Source: Clostridiales bacterium (GTDB lineage Bacteria > Bacillota > Clostridia > Peptostreptococcales > Anaerovoracaceae). From it: a stretch of DNA of 64,000 bases. The stretch lies in contig JALEQY010000051.1 in assembly GCA_022763735.1 (NCBI GenBank), forward strand, positions 32,286 through 96,285, written 5' to 3'. The notes beneath the pieces were generated by a model that worked only from the letters and a program-made list of their open reading frames with translations, was not told where the DNA came from and did not search any database. A program made the position numbers and the translations under genes. Shown piece after piece: positions 8,670-19,028 of this stretch. Position 1 is the first letter of the stretch. Every line of letters starts with the position of its first letter.

Positions 8670-9869
8670 TTACAGTTTGGTTACGATCTCATAAGTGTCT
8701 CTGGCAATCATCAGTTCTTCGTTTGTAGGTATCAGCAGAACCTTTACCTTGGAGTCATCTCTTGAGATAATCATTTCCTTGCCTCTTACCTTGTTCTTAA
8801 CCAGGTCAAGCTTGATTCCCAGGTTGCCCATATCGTTACAGATGATATCTCTCATGCCTATATCATTTTCACCAACGCCTGCAGTGAAGATAATAGCATC
8901 TACACCGTTCATCTCAGCAATGTAAGCTCCGATATATGATTTAACCTTGTGTGCGAAAACCTTAAGTGCCAGAATAGCTCTTTCATTACCATCTTCTGCA
9001 GCAGCTTCCAGATCTCTGAAGTCACTGGATACTCCTGAAATACCAAGTACTCCTGACTTTTTGTTAAGGATCTCATTAGCAACGCCCTGATTGAGGCCTT
9101 CCTTTTCTCTGATATATGTAACGATGGCAGGGTCGATATCTCCGCTTCGTGTTCCCATTACGAGACCTTCAAGCGGTGTGAACCCCATTGATGTATCAAG
9201 GCACTTTCCTCTCTTGATTGCTGATACTGATGCTCCGTTACCCAGGTGGCATGTGATGAGCTTAAGATCTTCAATATTTACGTTCAGCATATCAGCAGCT
9301 CTTTCTGCTACATATTTATGGCTTGTTCCGTGGAAGCCATATCTTCTGATACCGTACTTCTGATAATATTCATATGGGATAGCGTATATATATGATTCAG
9401 GAGGCATTGTCTGATGGAAAGCTGTGTCGAATACAGCAACCATCGGAGTTGTCGGCATAAGTTCCTGACATGCTCTGATCCCCAGAAGGTTAGGCGGATT
9501 ATGAAGAGGTGCCAGTTCAACGCAATCTTCAAGGGCTGCCATTACAGTATCATCAATAAGCACTGAATGAGCATATTTCTCACCGGCATGTACAACTCTG
9601 TGGCCTACAGCACCGATTTCGCTCATATCTTTAACAACACCATGGTCTTCATCCTGTATAGCATCGAGAACATGTCCGATAGCGTCCTTGTGATCTTCCA
9701 TAGGAACAATATTCTTGAATTTGTCCATTCCGATCTTCTCATGTGTGATTGCAGAGCCTTCCATTCCTATTCTTTCAACCAAGCCCTTGCACTCAAGCAC
9801 TTCATTTGTCATATCCAGAACCTGATACTTCAGTGAAGAACTGCCGCAGTTAATTACTAATACTTTCAT
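8670..9869 (-). CDS. ackA: Acetate kinase
   Basis: [38 protein letters not shown], TGGxGEN-like FTAGVGEND. Confidence 0.97.
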   Translation of the reverse strand: MKVLVINCGSSSLKYQVLDMTNEVLECKGLVERIGMEGSAITHEKIGMDKFKNIVPMEDHKDAIGHVLDAIQDEDHGVVKDMSEIGAVGHRVVHAGEKYAHSVLIDDTVMAALEDCVELAPLHNPPNLLGIRACQELMPTTPMVAVFDTAFHQTMPPESYIYAIPYEYYQKYGIRRYGFHGTSHKYVAERAADMLNVNIEDLKLITCHLGNGASVSAIKRGKCLDTSMGFTPLEGLVMGTRSGDIDPAIVTYIREKEGLNQGVANEILNKKSGVLGISGVSSDFRDLEAAAEDGNERAILALKVFAHKVKSYIGAYIAEMNGVDAIIFTAGVGENDIGMRDIICNDMGNLGIKLDLVKNKVRGKEMIISRDDSKVKVLLIPTNEELMIARDTYEIVTKL

Positions 9870-9982
9870 TTACATTCCTCCGTATTTGAATATAGTTTAA
9901 ACAACTACAATATTATAAACCTTTATTCCCCTTATTTCAAGGATTTTAGACATATTTATCCATTTATACATCCCCGCATGCT

Positions 9983-9998
9983 GTGACATTTCTGTCAC
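9983..9998. promoter_or_regulatory. Palindromic candidate enhancer/UAS
   Basis: GTGACA-TTTC-TGTCAC perfect inverted repeat about 170 bp upstream of a -24/-12 promoter. Confidence 0.5.
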
Positions 9999-10006
9999 GG
10001 ATAACC

Positions 10007-10055
10007 GGGCAGGCGCCCACCTGCCCACCAGGGTGCCCACCTGTGCGCCCACCTG
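10007..10055. repeat. Four GCCCACC direct repeats with an embedded GGGCAGG/CCTGCCC inverted repeat
   Basis: GCCCACC begins at 10015, 10023, 10035 and 10047; GGGCAGG-CGCCCA-CCTGCCC at 10007..10026. Confidence 0.7.
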
Positions 10056-10164
10056 ACATCAATGTGCGCATAAGTCCCGCACCATATTTCCGACCTGTTT
10101 TTTCTATTGAAATTTCAAAGCTTCTGGATTTATAAAATATTTTTATTGTAACTTTTTCTTATTT

Positions 10165-10180
10165 TGGCATCACCTTTGCG
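10165..10180 (+). promoter_or_regulatory. Sigma-54 (-24/-12) promoter
   Basis: TGGCATCACCTTTGCG matches TGGCAY-R-N4-TTGCW except at R and W. Confidence 0.65.
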
Positions 10181-10253
10181 TGGTTATATTGGCGAAAAGC
10201 AAATCACAAGCTTCAACAGAAATCATATTATTTTATCAGAAAAGGAGAACGCT

Positions 10254-11714
10254 ATGAAAGAGTACATGCCTTACGGCGAAGAACAGCCGTTCATCAAAGC
10301 AGGACCTTTTAAGATCCGTTTACCATTTATCCATTATCGTTTTGAAATCGCAGATTACATTCAGGGTCTGCTGATGTGTGCAGTATGTCTGGGAGCCATA
10401 CCTCTTCTTCAGGAAAATCTGGGCATGCCGTTTGAAGTAGCTCTGGCTATAGTTATCCTCAACGGTTTTTTCTACTGCTGGCATACATTGTTGGGAGATC
10501 CTGTAGTACCGGGATGGATCACACCGGCAATACCGCTGCTGATAGCATACTGCCTGACATTCCCCGAGGGACAGGCAAGAATGCAGGCGCTGGTGGCATT
10601 TGAAATCACCCTTGGAATTTTCTCCATTATTCTCGGTCTGACAGGAATTGCCGGCAAAATCATAAATCTGGTTCCTCCTGCAATTAAATCGGGTGTAATA
10701 CTGGGAGCTGGAATATCAGCAGTTTACATGATTTTCAGCGACGCATCAAAGTTCCAGGCAATGCCTTATACAACAACAATCTGTCTGATAGTAGCATTTT
10801 ATCTGCTGTTCTCAAACGGATTCAAAAGACTCAGTACCAAGAACAAAGTATTCCAGACCATTGCAAACCTTGGAATTCTGCCGGCCGTACTTGTAGCAGT
10901 AGTTGTAGCACCTCTCGTTGGTGAAACAGCATGGCCTGAAATCGAATGGGGATTCTCAAACCCTGATTTCGCAACACTCTGGACTGACTGGGTTCCATGG
11001 GGAGCACTTGGATGGCCGACAATCACAATGTTTATCAAGTCAATACCTACAGTAATTGCTATTTACATCGTATTATTCGGTGATGTTGTACAGAGCAAAG
11101 CCCTCGTACATGATGCCGATGTTACAAGACCTGACGAAAAGGTCGACTACAATCCTAACCGTGCTCACCTGATCTTCGGTATCAGAAACACTATCATGGG
11201 TGTTATCGGTCCTGACCTCACAATGTGCGGACCTCTGTGGGCAGCAATGCAGGTAGTTGTATGCGAGCGTTACAAGAAAGGCAAGAAGAGCATGGGTTCA
11301 ATCTTCGGCGGAGCAGCGTGCTTCCGTTTCGGAACCTTCACAGGATACTGGCTTATGCCTATAGTTACACTGGTTCAGCCTATCCTTTCTGTAGCACTTT
11401 CACTGACAATGATTGTTCAGGGCTTCGTAAGTGTACGTATCGGTGTACAGCAGGCTAAGAGCTTCAAGGATCTCGGTATCGCAGGCGTAATTGCCGGTGT
11501 GCTTGTCGTAAATGGTTCAGCATGGGGTCTGGCAGTCGGAATTCTGGCTTGTCTCCTCTGCTATGGCAAAGACTTCTTCAAAGGCGATACAACCTTCGGT
11601 CACCTCTGGTCTCCTGAAGTTGAGGCAATGATCAACGAAGAGACTGTTCTTGATGATGAGCCTGCAGGTGATATCACAAATACACAGCCTGAAGAACACA
11701 AACCGGCAGCATAA
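10254..11714 (+). CDS. Polytopic permease, NCS2/SLC23-like putative solute transporter
   Basis: AAAAGGAGAAC Shine-Dalgarno before ATG 10254 (MKEYMPYGEEQPF); many TM segments; GLTGIAGKIINLVPPAIKSGVILGAGI resembles NCS2 permeases. Confidence 0.65.
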   Translation: MKEYMPYGEEQPFIKAGPFKIRLPFIHYRFEIADYIQGLLMCAVCLGAIPLLQENLGMPFEVALAIVILNGFFYCWHTLLGDPVVPGWITPAIPLLIAYCLTFPEGQARMQALVAFEITLGIFSIILGLTGIAGKIINLVPPAIKSGVILGAGISAVYMIFSDASKFQAMPYTTTICLIVAFYLLFSNGFKRLSTKNKVFQTIANLGILPAVLVAVVVAPLVGETAWPEIEWGFSNPDFATLWTDWVPWGALGWPTITMFIKSIPTVIAIYIVLFGDVVQSKALVHDADVTRPDEKVDYNPNRAHLIFGIRNTIMGVIGPDLTMCGPLWAAMQVVVCERYKKGKKSMGSIFGGAACFRFGTFTGYWLMPIVTLVQPILSVALSLTMIVQGFVSVRIGVQQAKSFKDLGIAGVIAGVLVVNGSAWGLAVGILACLLCYGKDFFKGDTTFGHLWSPEVEAMINEETVLDDEPAGDITNTQPEEHKPAA

Positions 11715-11778
11715 TCATAATACAGAAATTAACTTTATGACATAACCCTTCTCTTACTAAATAACTAATTATAACTGA

Positions 11779-11817
11779 ACAGACACCGCATCAGCAGAAA
11801 ACCGATGCGGTGTCTGT
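11779..11817. terminator. Bidirectional terminator between convergent genes
   Basis: ACAGACACCGCATC...GATGCGGTGTCTGT 14-bp stem. Confidence 0.7.
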
Positions 11818-11829
11818 ATGTATCATAAA

Positions 11830-13197
11830 TCAGTCCGTTATTCCATACTTCTGTATTTTCCTGTGCAGTGACCTCCTGCTTATCCCCAGAGCCAGAGCCG
11901 ATTTGGTCTTATTGCCGTTGTTTTCTCTGAGTACTTTTATTATAACCTCTTTCTCTTTGTCATCTATGGCTTCATTGAGCAGCTCTCTGCTATTCTCTGC
12001 GCTGCTGCAGGAGACCTCATTACCGCTGCAGGATAAGATCTCCGCCGGCAGGCTGTCTTCACCGATCACATCGCTTTCGTTAATTACAACACATCTTTCA
12101 ACGATATTCTCCAGTTCTCTGATATTTCCCGGCCAGCTGTAGTTCTTCAGATGCTCCATTGCATCCCGACTTACTGTTTTAGGCTTATTGTTTCCTGAAA
12201 TTTCAGCGGATTTATGCAGAAAGTGACTGACCAGATCCTCTATATCTTCTTTTCTTTCTCTCAGGGGAATAAGATTTATCGGTACAACATTGAGTCTGTA
12301 ATACAGATCCTCTCTGAATTCTCCTCTGCGTACAGCTTCTTTAAGATCCTTGTTGGTTGCGGCAATAACCCTGACATCCGATCTGATGGTCCTGACACCT
12401 CCGAGACGCTCAAATGTCTTTTCCTGCAGGACTCTAAGCAGCTTGACCTGGAGCGATGGTGAAATATCACCTATTTCATCAAGGAATATTGTACCTCCGT
12501 CAGCGAATTCAAACCTTCCGGGTTTAGCTGACGCTGCACCCGTGAAAGCACCCTTCTCATATCCGAAGAGCTCACTTTCCAGAAGATTGTCCGGTATGGC
12601 ACCGCAGTTCACCTTTATCATAGGATTATCCTTCCTCCTGCTCCAGTTATGTATAGCTGTTGATATCACTTCTTTACCTGTCCCGGTTTCTCCGAGGATA
12701 AGCACTGTGGAATCCGACTGGGCAACCTTTCTGGCAAGCGCGAGCACTTCCTGCATTGCTGGGCTTTTGCTTCTTACTTTTATCTGCTCTATTCTGGTAT
12801 CTTTAAAAGGCGCCTCTCCTTCGGCTTCACTTGAAGCTACAATTTTCCTGACAGCATTTATTATTTCATTGATATCGAACGGCTTTGTCACGTAATCCTG
12901 AGCTCCGCTCTTGATAGCGTCGATAGCTGTTTCAGTAGTTGCAAAAGCAGTGATAAGAATAAATCCCACATCAGGCTGCTGCGCCTTGACTTCATGAAGA
13001 AACTCAATTCCGTCCATCACAGGCATTTTGATATCACTTATTATCACATCGATATTATTATCCTGAAAAATCTGGAGACCTTCACGACCGTCTGCTGCAG
13101 TATATATTTCATATCCCTCTTTTCTCAGGACTTTGCTGAGAAGCTGTCTGACATGCTGTTCATCATCCACTATAAGAATTTTATTTGTCTGTGTCAT
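11830..13197 (-). CDS. Sigma-54-dependent response regulator (NtrC/AtoC family)
   Basis: Receiver MTQTNKILIVDDEQ; AAA+ GETGTGKE and GAFTGA; C-terminal Fis-type HTH NGNKTKSALALGISRRSLHRKI. Start taken at MTQTNK. Confidence 0.92.
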   Translation of the reverse strand: MTQTNKILIVDDEQHVRQLLSKVLRKEGYEIYTAADGREGLQIFQDNNIDVIISDIKMPVMDGIEFLHEVKAQQPDVGFILITAFATTETAIDAIKSGAQDYVTKPFDINEIINAVRKIVASSEAEGEAPFKDTRIEQIKVRSKSPAMQEVLALARKVAQSDSTVLILGETGTGKEVISTAIHNWSRRKDNPMIKVNCGAIPDNLLESELFGYEKGAFTGAASAKPGRFEFADGGTIFLDEIGDISPSLQVKLLRVLQEKTFERLGGVRTIRSDVRVIAATNKDLKEAVRRGEFREDLYYRLNVVPINLIPLRERKEDIEDLVSHFLHKSAEISGNNKPKTVSRDAMEHLKNYSWPGNIRELENIVERCVVINESDVIGEDSLPAEILSCSGNEVSCSSAENSRELLNEAIDDKEKEVIIKVLRENNGNKTKSALALGISRRSLHRKIQKYGITD

Positions 13198-14983
13198 TTT
13201 CCACCTCATCATCCAACTGAGGGAGAGCCTGCAGCATTATCCTGAATTCTGTCATCTCTCCTTCAATACTTTCAACTTCCATTATCCCTCTGTGCATTTC
13301 TATTATTCTGGACGCAATAGGCAGACCCATTCCGGTACCGGTTTCCTTCGTTGTGAAGAACGGGTCGAAGATTTTCTCCGAAATATCAGGCGTAATGCCG
13401 CTGCCGTTATCCCTGACTGTAGCGCACACCATGTTTCTTTTTTTATCATAATGTGTCTTCATAACAACTGTACCGCCATCGGGCATAGCCTGGATCGCAT
13501 TGAGCACCAGATTCAGGAATACGCTCTCGAACATTTCCTTGTCTGCCATTACAGGAGGGATACTGTCAAAATGCTTCCTTATCGTTATATTCTCCGGCTT
13601 GTCTCTGTCAACAAGCACAGTAACATACTCCATTATTTCTGCCAGATTGGTTTTTTCCGGTTCCGGCAGTTTTGGTCTTGCGAATGTCAGGAATCTGTTC
13701 AGCATTGTTGTCAGCCTGTCTGTCTCATGAAGTATGATATCGACCTCATCATATGACAGACCTTCTTCTTTGAGCATGAAATCCAGGTACTGTGTGTTAC
13801 CTCTGATACTTGTCAGCGGGTTCTTTATCTCATGAGCCATGCTCGCTGCGATTTCACCAAGCGCCTCCATTGTCTTCACCCTGTTTGCACTTTCTTCAAA
13901 GCTTCGTATATCATCAATCTTCCTGAATACGCAGATTGCTCCGATAACTTCATTTCTAAGTCCGAACTGTATATTTATACTGTATTCGACAGGGATCACA
14001 TCCCCTGCCAGGTTGCGTATATCTGTAATTGTCTTCAGTTTCAGAGAACCCCTGCTCATGCACCGTTTCAGTTCATTTATAAGTTTTTTTATCTGAGGGG
14101 GTGTAGGGTTGTCTATATTTATTCCCACCAGCTCGGAAGCTGACAGTCCTGTAAGCTCCTCTGCAGTGGAATTGAATGTGGTTATTTCTCCTATCTTGTT
14201 GATGCTTATTATTCCTGTAGGCAGTGCATTATATGTTTCATCAACATATGCCATAACCTCCTGCATGGAAACAGCCTCCGCAGACTTGTCCAGCACCTGC
14301 TGCATCGTGTCCTTCAGCTTGTCCAGCATCATGTTGAAAGACTGTGCTATATCAGCGAGCTCATTATCTTCACTGACAGTTATGCCTTTGCTTATATCAC
14401 CTTCAGCTATGCGTTCCGCATCGACTGCAAGTTTCTCAATCGGTTTCTGGATTTTAAATGAAATCCATTTGCCCAGCGGCCATAGAATAAAGAATATTAT
14501 TATTATGGCAATTATTATTATTGTCTTGATATTATTCAGAGTGCTCATATAGTCCGATGTAGCCTCTTCAGTGCAGAAATACCAGCCTCCGCTGTCTTCA
14601 ACAGGCGCCAGAGCAGCAACGTAATACTTGTCATTCTTGTATATTTCCTGAATTCCCTCAGTCTGACCGGCACTTATTTTATACGGTTTTTCCTTATCTT
14701 CATATCCGACAGTATCGCCGTTTTCATTTATAAGAAAATTATTCCCTGCAAGTTCATCAGAAACCACCTTTTCCAGAAGTCTGTCATTCACACTGCTCCC
14801 CTGCTTCACCTCTTCAGAAAGCATGAATGAAACTGCTTCAGCTTTATCTCTCATATCATTGTTTTTCAGTTCCTCAGCGGCATAGTCCATTGCAAATACC
14901 GTCAGATATCCGATTATCAGTATAAGGCTGACTGCAAGTGCCAGCAGGAAGAACATTGTCTTTGTCTGAATTGATTTGAACAT
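13181..14983 (-). CDS. Sensor histidine kinase (extracytoplasmic sensor, HAMP, PAS, HisKA, HATPase)
   Basis: TM-ectodomain-TM, HAMP, PAS, AHEIKNPLTSIRG H-box, DNGSGI and GTGMGL G-boxes. Confidence 0.92.
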   Translation of the reverse strand: MFKSIQTKTMFFLLALAVSLILIIGYLTVFAMDYAAEELKNNDMRDKAEAVSFMLSEEVKQGSSVNDRLLEKVVSDELAGNNFLINENGDTVGYEDKEKPYKISAGQTEGIQEIYKNDKYYVAALAPVEDSGGWYFCTEEATSDYMSTLNNIKTIIIIAIIIIFFILWPLGKWISFKIQKPIEKLAVDAERIAEGDISKGITVSEDNELADIAQSFNMMLDKLKDTMQQVLDKSAEAVSMQEVMAYVDETYNALPTGIISINKIGEITTFNSTAEELTGLSASELVGINIDNPTPPQIKKLINELKRCMSRGSLKLKTITDIRNLAGDVIPVEYSINIQFGLRNEVIGAICVFRKIDDIRSFEESANRVKTMEALGEIAASMAHEIKNPLTSIRGNTQYLDFMLKEEGLSYDEVDIILHETDRLTTMLNRFLTFARPKLPEPEKTNLAEIMEYVTVLVDRDKPENITIRKHFDSIPPVMADKEMFESVFLNLVLNAIQAMPDGGTVVMKTHYDKKRNMVCATVRDNGSGITPDISEKIFDPFFTTKETGTGMGLPIASRIIEMHRGIMEVESIEGEMTEFRIMLQALPQLDDEVENDTDK

Positions 14984-15034
14984 TTGATTACCCCGAACGC
15001 AATTTTATTAACAAAATATTGAATTATACCATAC

Positions 15035-16234
15035 TTATTCTATATATGGTCTCTTCACTTTATCGGAAAAACTGTAGATATCTTTCCCGCAGATCAGATT
15101 ATACATGTCAGATGCCAGCAGATCGTATCTGAGAGTATCGTATACACCTTCGCATATATCAGTCTCTTTATTGATATTGGTAATTACCGGTATCCTTGAA
15201 ATACCCTGCCTCTTCATAGCTCTGATCAGCTCACGGCCCTTCGCTCCTGCCGCCAGCACTCTGCCGTACAGCAGCTTCTGCGGATCACGCTCTCTTATCC
15301 CCATCAGAATGTAAACCATCAGTCTCCTCACAGCTGCTTCAGTATAACGTCTGGATACTACAGATGAAACAAGCTCCTGCAGACTCCCTGCTCTGATGAT
15401 TTCTTTTTTCAGTTTGTTCTCAAGTCCTTCACCCATGCAGTATATCGTGGAAAGTGAACTTGTGCTGTTCTTTATTATCTCGGCTCTTATCAGCTGGAAA
15501 GCTCTCTCCTCACATTCAGATCGGCTTACAGCAGCTTCGGATATTGCTCTGAAAACATTATCAGGCACATACTCTGATGCCTCATCCGGATTCCCTGATT
15601 CCGCAAGCTCTCTCACAGCCGTGGCACCTGCAATACCTGCACCCTGATTCCTGTCAAAGTAACCGGAACCATAACGTTCTACAGTTACAGGCTCGATGGC
15701 ATATTCCTTTTCTGTAATTCTGTTCATATATTCGATAGCCAGTATATTATTCGGCGAAAGCATCAGAGATGCCGCTTCTTCTCCCAGCACCTCTCCCGCT
15801 GCAGCCTGAAAGCTTCTGGCATATGAACTGCCCTGCTTCATTAAAAGCTGCCGTTTGCAGTCAATTTCACGGTGTCTTTGCCTGAGCCTGGTAACGAGAG
15901 TTCCAAGCCTGTCCAGACTGCCGCTCTCGCTGCCGAAGGAAATATGAGTGGCTCCAAGACCTGCCAGTATGTCCACAGCCCCCGCCGCGAACTTCTCTGC
16001 TCTGCAGCAGGCGAACACAAAAGGCAGCTCAAAGACAATGTCGATTCCGTTTTCGACAGCAAGCCTGCTTCGCTCCCACTTATCCATGATCGCTGCCTCA
16101 CCTCGCTGTGTGAAATTTCCACTCATCACGGCTATGACATAATCCGCACCGGTAAGCTCTCTGGATTTTTCAAGATGATATCTGTGTCCGTTGTGAAACG
16201 GATTGTATTCTGCTGTTATACCTAATATTTTCAT
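15035..16234 (-). CDS. tmcAL: tRNA(Met) cytidine acetate ligase
   Basis: MKILGITAEYNPFHNGHRYHLEKSRELTGADYVIAVMSGNFTQRGEAA is the TmcAL/YlbM signature. Confidence 0.93.
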   Translation of the reverse strand: MKILGITAEYNPFHNGHRYHLEKSRELTGADYVIAVMSGNFTQRGEAAIMDKWERSRLAVENGIDIVFELPFVFACCRAEKFAAGAVDILAGLGATHISFGSESGSLDRLGTLVTRLRQRHREIDCKRQLLMKQGSSYARSFQAAAGEVLGEEAASLMLSPNNILAIEYMNRITEKEYAIEPVTVERYGSGYFDRNQGAGIAGATAVRELAESGNPDEASEYVPDNVFRAISEAAVSRSECEERAFQLIRAEIIKNSTSSLSTIYCMGEGLENKLKKEIIRAGSLQELVSSVVSRRYTEAAVRRLMVYILMGIRERDPQKLLYGRVLAAGAKGRELIRAMKRQGISRIPVITNINKETDICEGVYDTLRYDLLASDMYNLICGKDIYSFSDKVKRPYIE

Positions 16235-16241
16235 GAAAGTA

Positions 16242-17162
16242 TCATACCATAAAGGAAGAGATAATTAAAGCAGTCATCGCCGAAAACATGCAATGTGTAA
16301 ACTTGCTCAGACACAGATATCCTGCGGATATACCTGTACCGGAAAGCATGCTCATGGACTGTCCCATAACGGAAAGTCCGCCCCACGACAGTATAGCTGA
16401 ACATAGGATGCATTTAAGCTGCTGGGACGCTGCGGTACATTCTGCCACAGCCCCGCACCCCACGGTCATTTCCATGAAGCCCTTGAGCAGAGCCCTCAGT
16501 TCTCCGCTATTCACCAGTGAAAAGCCTCCGCACATATGAAAAATGTCAGTGATGAACATGAACAGCACTATATAGGCCAGCACTATGCCAAGGGATTTGA
16601 AAGCTGACAGTATAGCTTCGGTAAAAGCCTCCTGCATGCTTCTGGCCGGCAGCACAGGACATGCCGATGTTTCGCGGTCATCTCTGCCGAAAATACGTGT
16701 ATACACAAGTCCGTTGAGCAAAGCTCCTGCATAATGCGAAACAGCTATTATTCCTCCCAGTAGTCCTGAACCCAGCATTCCTGCTCCTACAGCACCCACC
16801 ATGAAAGCAGGACCTGATGTGCTGCAGAAGCTCATCAGCCGCTTTGCTTCATTGAGGGATATCTCACCCCCTCGTCTTAGATCTCCTACAATCTTGGCAC
16901 CCATAGGATACCCTGACAGCACACTCATGGCAAAAGGGAAAACTCCCGACTTCAGAAATCTTATCACACCTATATTATGAAGAAAGTTTGCACATATGAA
17001 AAATGGCAGCAGAGCAGGCAGAACATTGCTCAGCCACAGCGATATTCCCTTTCTGGCCGAATACAATGCAATCGTAGGAAAAACCACCATAAGGATACAG
17101 CATATGACCGTTATCAGTCCTGCTGCTATTATTCTCTTTTTTCTCAAATCAAAAATATCCAT
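16242..17162 (-). CDS. YlbJ-like sporulation integral membrane protein
   Basis: Nucleoside recognition/YlbJ architecture: LWLSNVLPALLPFFICANFL, LSGYPMGAKIVGDL, FCSTSGPAFMVGAVG. Confidence 0.82.
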   Translation of the reverse strand: MDIFDLRKKRIIAAGLITVICCILMVVFPTIALYSARKGISLWLSNVLPALLPFFICANFLHNIGVIRFLKSGVFPFAMSVLSGYPMGAKIVGDLRRGGEISLNEAKRLMSFCSTSGPAFMVGAVGAGMLGSGLLGGIIAVSHYAGALLNGLVYTRIFGRDDRETSACPVLPARSMQEAFTEAILSAFKSLGIVLAYIVLFMFITDIFHMCGGFSLVNSGELRALLKGFMEMTVGCGAVAECTAASQQLKCILCSAILSWGGLSVMGQSMSMLSGTGISAGYLCLSKFTHCMFSAMTALIISSFMV

Positions 17163-17235
17163 GGTCTATAAATATTCACAAGACCATGGATATATGATAA
17201 CCACATTGATATACATATTATGTATTCCTGATGTA

Positions 17236-17805
17236 TTATTCTTCCTCGTTTTCTGCTGCAGGCTGCGGCTCCGGCATATCATCGGCATTGACCTGTGTTC
17301 TGTATGCCATGTCCTTAAGCTCATCTCTGTTGGCTGCAAGTGCCGAATTGATATCGTCAAAGGCCTTCTCGATGCTGGCGAACATTTCACCAAAGTATAT
17401 CGAGCTCAGATGTTCCATCTTGCCCTGGAAGCTGTAGAGTATGCCGTCAAGATAATCATATGTGCCGATCTTGAGCTGTTTGGCTGTATTCTCTGTCACT
17501 CTCATGAGTTCATCTGCCCTCAGCTTCGCCTTGACAGTAATATCATTGTTTTCTACGAGGGCATCTGCCTGCTTCTGAGCATCATCAATCACTGCTTCAT
17601 ACTGCGTTTTAGCTTCTGCGATGATTCTCTCTCTCTCATTCTTGATCCACTGAGCCTGCTGTATCTCATCCGGCAGTTCTGCTCTGATTTCACGAACGAT
17701 CTCGAGAAGCTCCTGTGAATCCACCATGATTTTTCCTGTAAGCGGGAATCCCGCAGCTGTATCAACTATTTCTTCAATTTCTTCCAAAAGTTCTAAAACC
17801 CTCAT
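17236..17805 (-). CDS. Coiled-coil hypothetical protein (ATP synthase b/DivIVA-like), upstream of ylbJ
   Basis: 189 aa helical coiled coil, MRVLELLEEIEEIVDTAAGFPLTGKIMVD; acidic C-terminus. Confidence 0.6.
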   Translation of the reverse strand: MRVLELLEEIEEIVDTAAGFPLTGKIMVDSQELLEIVREIRAELPDEIQQAQWIKNERERIIAEAKTQYEAVIDDAQKQADALVENNDITVKAKLRADELMRVTENTAKQLKIGTYDYLDGILYSFQGKMEHLSSIYFGEMFASIEKAFDDINSALAANRDELKDMAYRTQVNADDMPEPQPAAENEEE

Positions 17806-17814
17806 AATATCCTC

Positions 17815-18303
17815 CTACTTATTGCCAGCTGACCTGTTCATTCTTTTCAGAATCTCGTCCGGAACCAGTCCCTCAATGGAACCCCCCAGAGAGTGTACTT
17901 CCTTCATCATACTCGAACTGATAAATGAATACTTGGGATCCGTCATAAGAAATACGGTCTCTACCGTTTCATTAAAAAGTCTGGCATTCATATGAGCCAT
18001 CTGGATCTCATATTCAAAATCCATGGCTGCCCGCAGTCCTCTGACGACAACATTGAAGCCGTTCTCATTGACATAGTCCGCAAGCAATCCCGAAAAGCAA
18101 TCAACTTTGACGTTATCAAGCCCACGGACGGTTTCGCGTATCATATCCACCCGTTCCTCAAGAGAAAACATCGATCGCTTCGAAGGATTCACGATTATTC
18201 CTATTGTAAGCTCGTCATACAGCTTCGCAGCCCTCTCTATTATATTGAAATGCCCGTTGGTAAGCGGGTCAAATGAGCCCGTATAAAGAGCCTTGGTCCT
18301 CAT
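17815..18303 (-). CDS. coaD: Pantetheine-phosphate adenylyltransferase
   Basis: ALYTGSFDPLTNGHFNIIERA, RGLRAAMDFEYE, SFISSSMMKEV. Confidence 0.97.
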   Translation of the reverse strand: MRTKALYTGSFDPLTNGHFNIIERAAKLYDELTIGIIVNPSKRSMFSLEERVDMIRETVRGLDNVKVDCFSGLLADYVNENGFNVVVRGLRAAMDFEYEIQMAHMNARLFNETVETVFLMTDPKYSFISSSMMKEVHSLGGSIEGLVPDEILKRMNRSAGNK

Positions 18304-18355
18304 GTGCCGTTCCTCCTGCTAATCATTGTAATTATAACATGCCGGGCGATTTCAT

Positions 18356-18889
18356 TCAACAATATATTGACAACTTGACAATACCGTATTTTCTTTCTTT
18401 CACCTTGCTGAAACCATGAAATTCATCCGGAAGATCCTCCTGCTTCCTGTGCTCGGCAACTATCACACCGTCTTCTGCCAGAAGCCCGTTTTCCCTGATC
18501 AGTTCAAAGCATGAATCCATGTATCCCTTGTCATAAGGCGGATCAAGAATGATAATATCGAATTTATCATTAAGGCTCATCAGGATTTTCTTGTAGTCAC
18601 CGGCTCTGACCACAGCCCCCTCTGCTCTGCAGTGGGCGATATTGTTTTTTATCATCTTTATGCTGTCTCTGGAATTATCGCAGAAAACGCACAGCTCGGC
18701 TCCTCTGCTGAGGGCTTCTATGCCCAGGTTTCCTGTTCCCGAAAACAGATCAAGCACTCTGCTTGACCACAGCCTGTCCGCCAGTATGCTGAACATAGCC
18801 TCCTTCACCTTGTCTGTAGTGGGCCTTACCGAATAATCCGCCGGGGTTTCCAGCCTTCTGCCTTTATATTCTCCTGCTATTACGCGCAT
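18356..18889 (-). CDS. rsmD: 16S rRNA (guanine(966)-N(2))-methyltransferase
   Basis: MRVIAGEYKGRRLETP, DLFSGTGNLGIEALSRGA, ILDPPYDKG. Confidence 0.95.
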   Translation of the reverse strand: MRVIAGEYKGRRLETPADYSVRPTTDKVKEAMFSILADRLWSSRVLDLFSGTGNLGIEALSRGAELCVFCDNSRDSIKMIKNNIAHCRAEGAVVRAGDYKKILMSLNDKFDIIILDPPYDKGYMDSCFELIRENGLLAEDGVIVAEHRKQEDLPDEFHGFSKVKERKYGIVKLSIYC

Positions 18890-18960
18890 TTGTCTCCTCC
18901 TGTAATTTTCTTCATAAATTCTATCACTAAAGCTTCAATATATCTACCCCCATTGAAAAA

Positions 18961-18988
18961 GAGATATTCACCTGAAAGCAAATATCTC
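18961..18988 (-). terminator. Intrinsic terminator of SASP gene
   Basis: Minus strand GAGATATT..AATATCTC TTTTTC. Confidence 0.7.
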
Positions 18989-19028
18989 CCTTTTCATTAA
19001 GTTTCATGCGTTTACTGCATTAACCAGG

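Noticed and set aside
10007-10055. GCCCACC repeats as a mini CRISPR array
   Set aside because: Repeats are 7 bp with 1-5 bp gaps, no spacers, no cas genes.
10164-10253. N-terminal extension of the permease ORF (MASPLRGYIGEKQ..)
   Set aside because: Starts within the sigma-54 promoter; the ATG at 10254 has a strong Shine-Dalgarno and a natural N-terminus.
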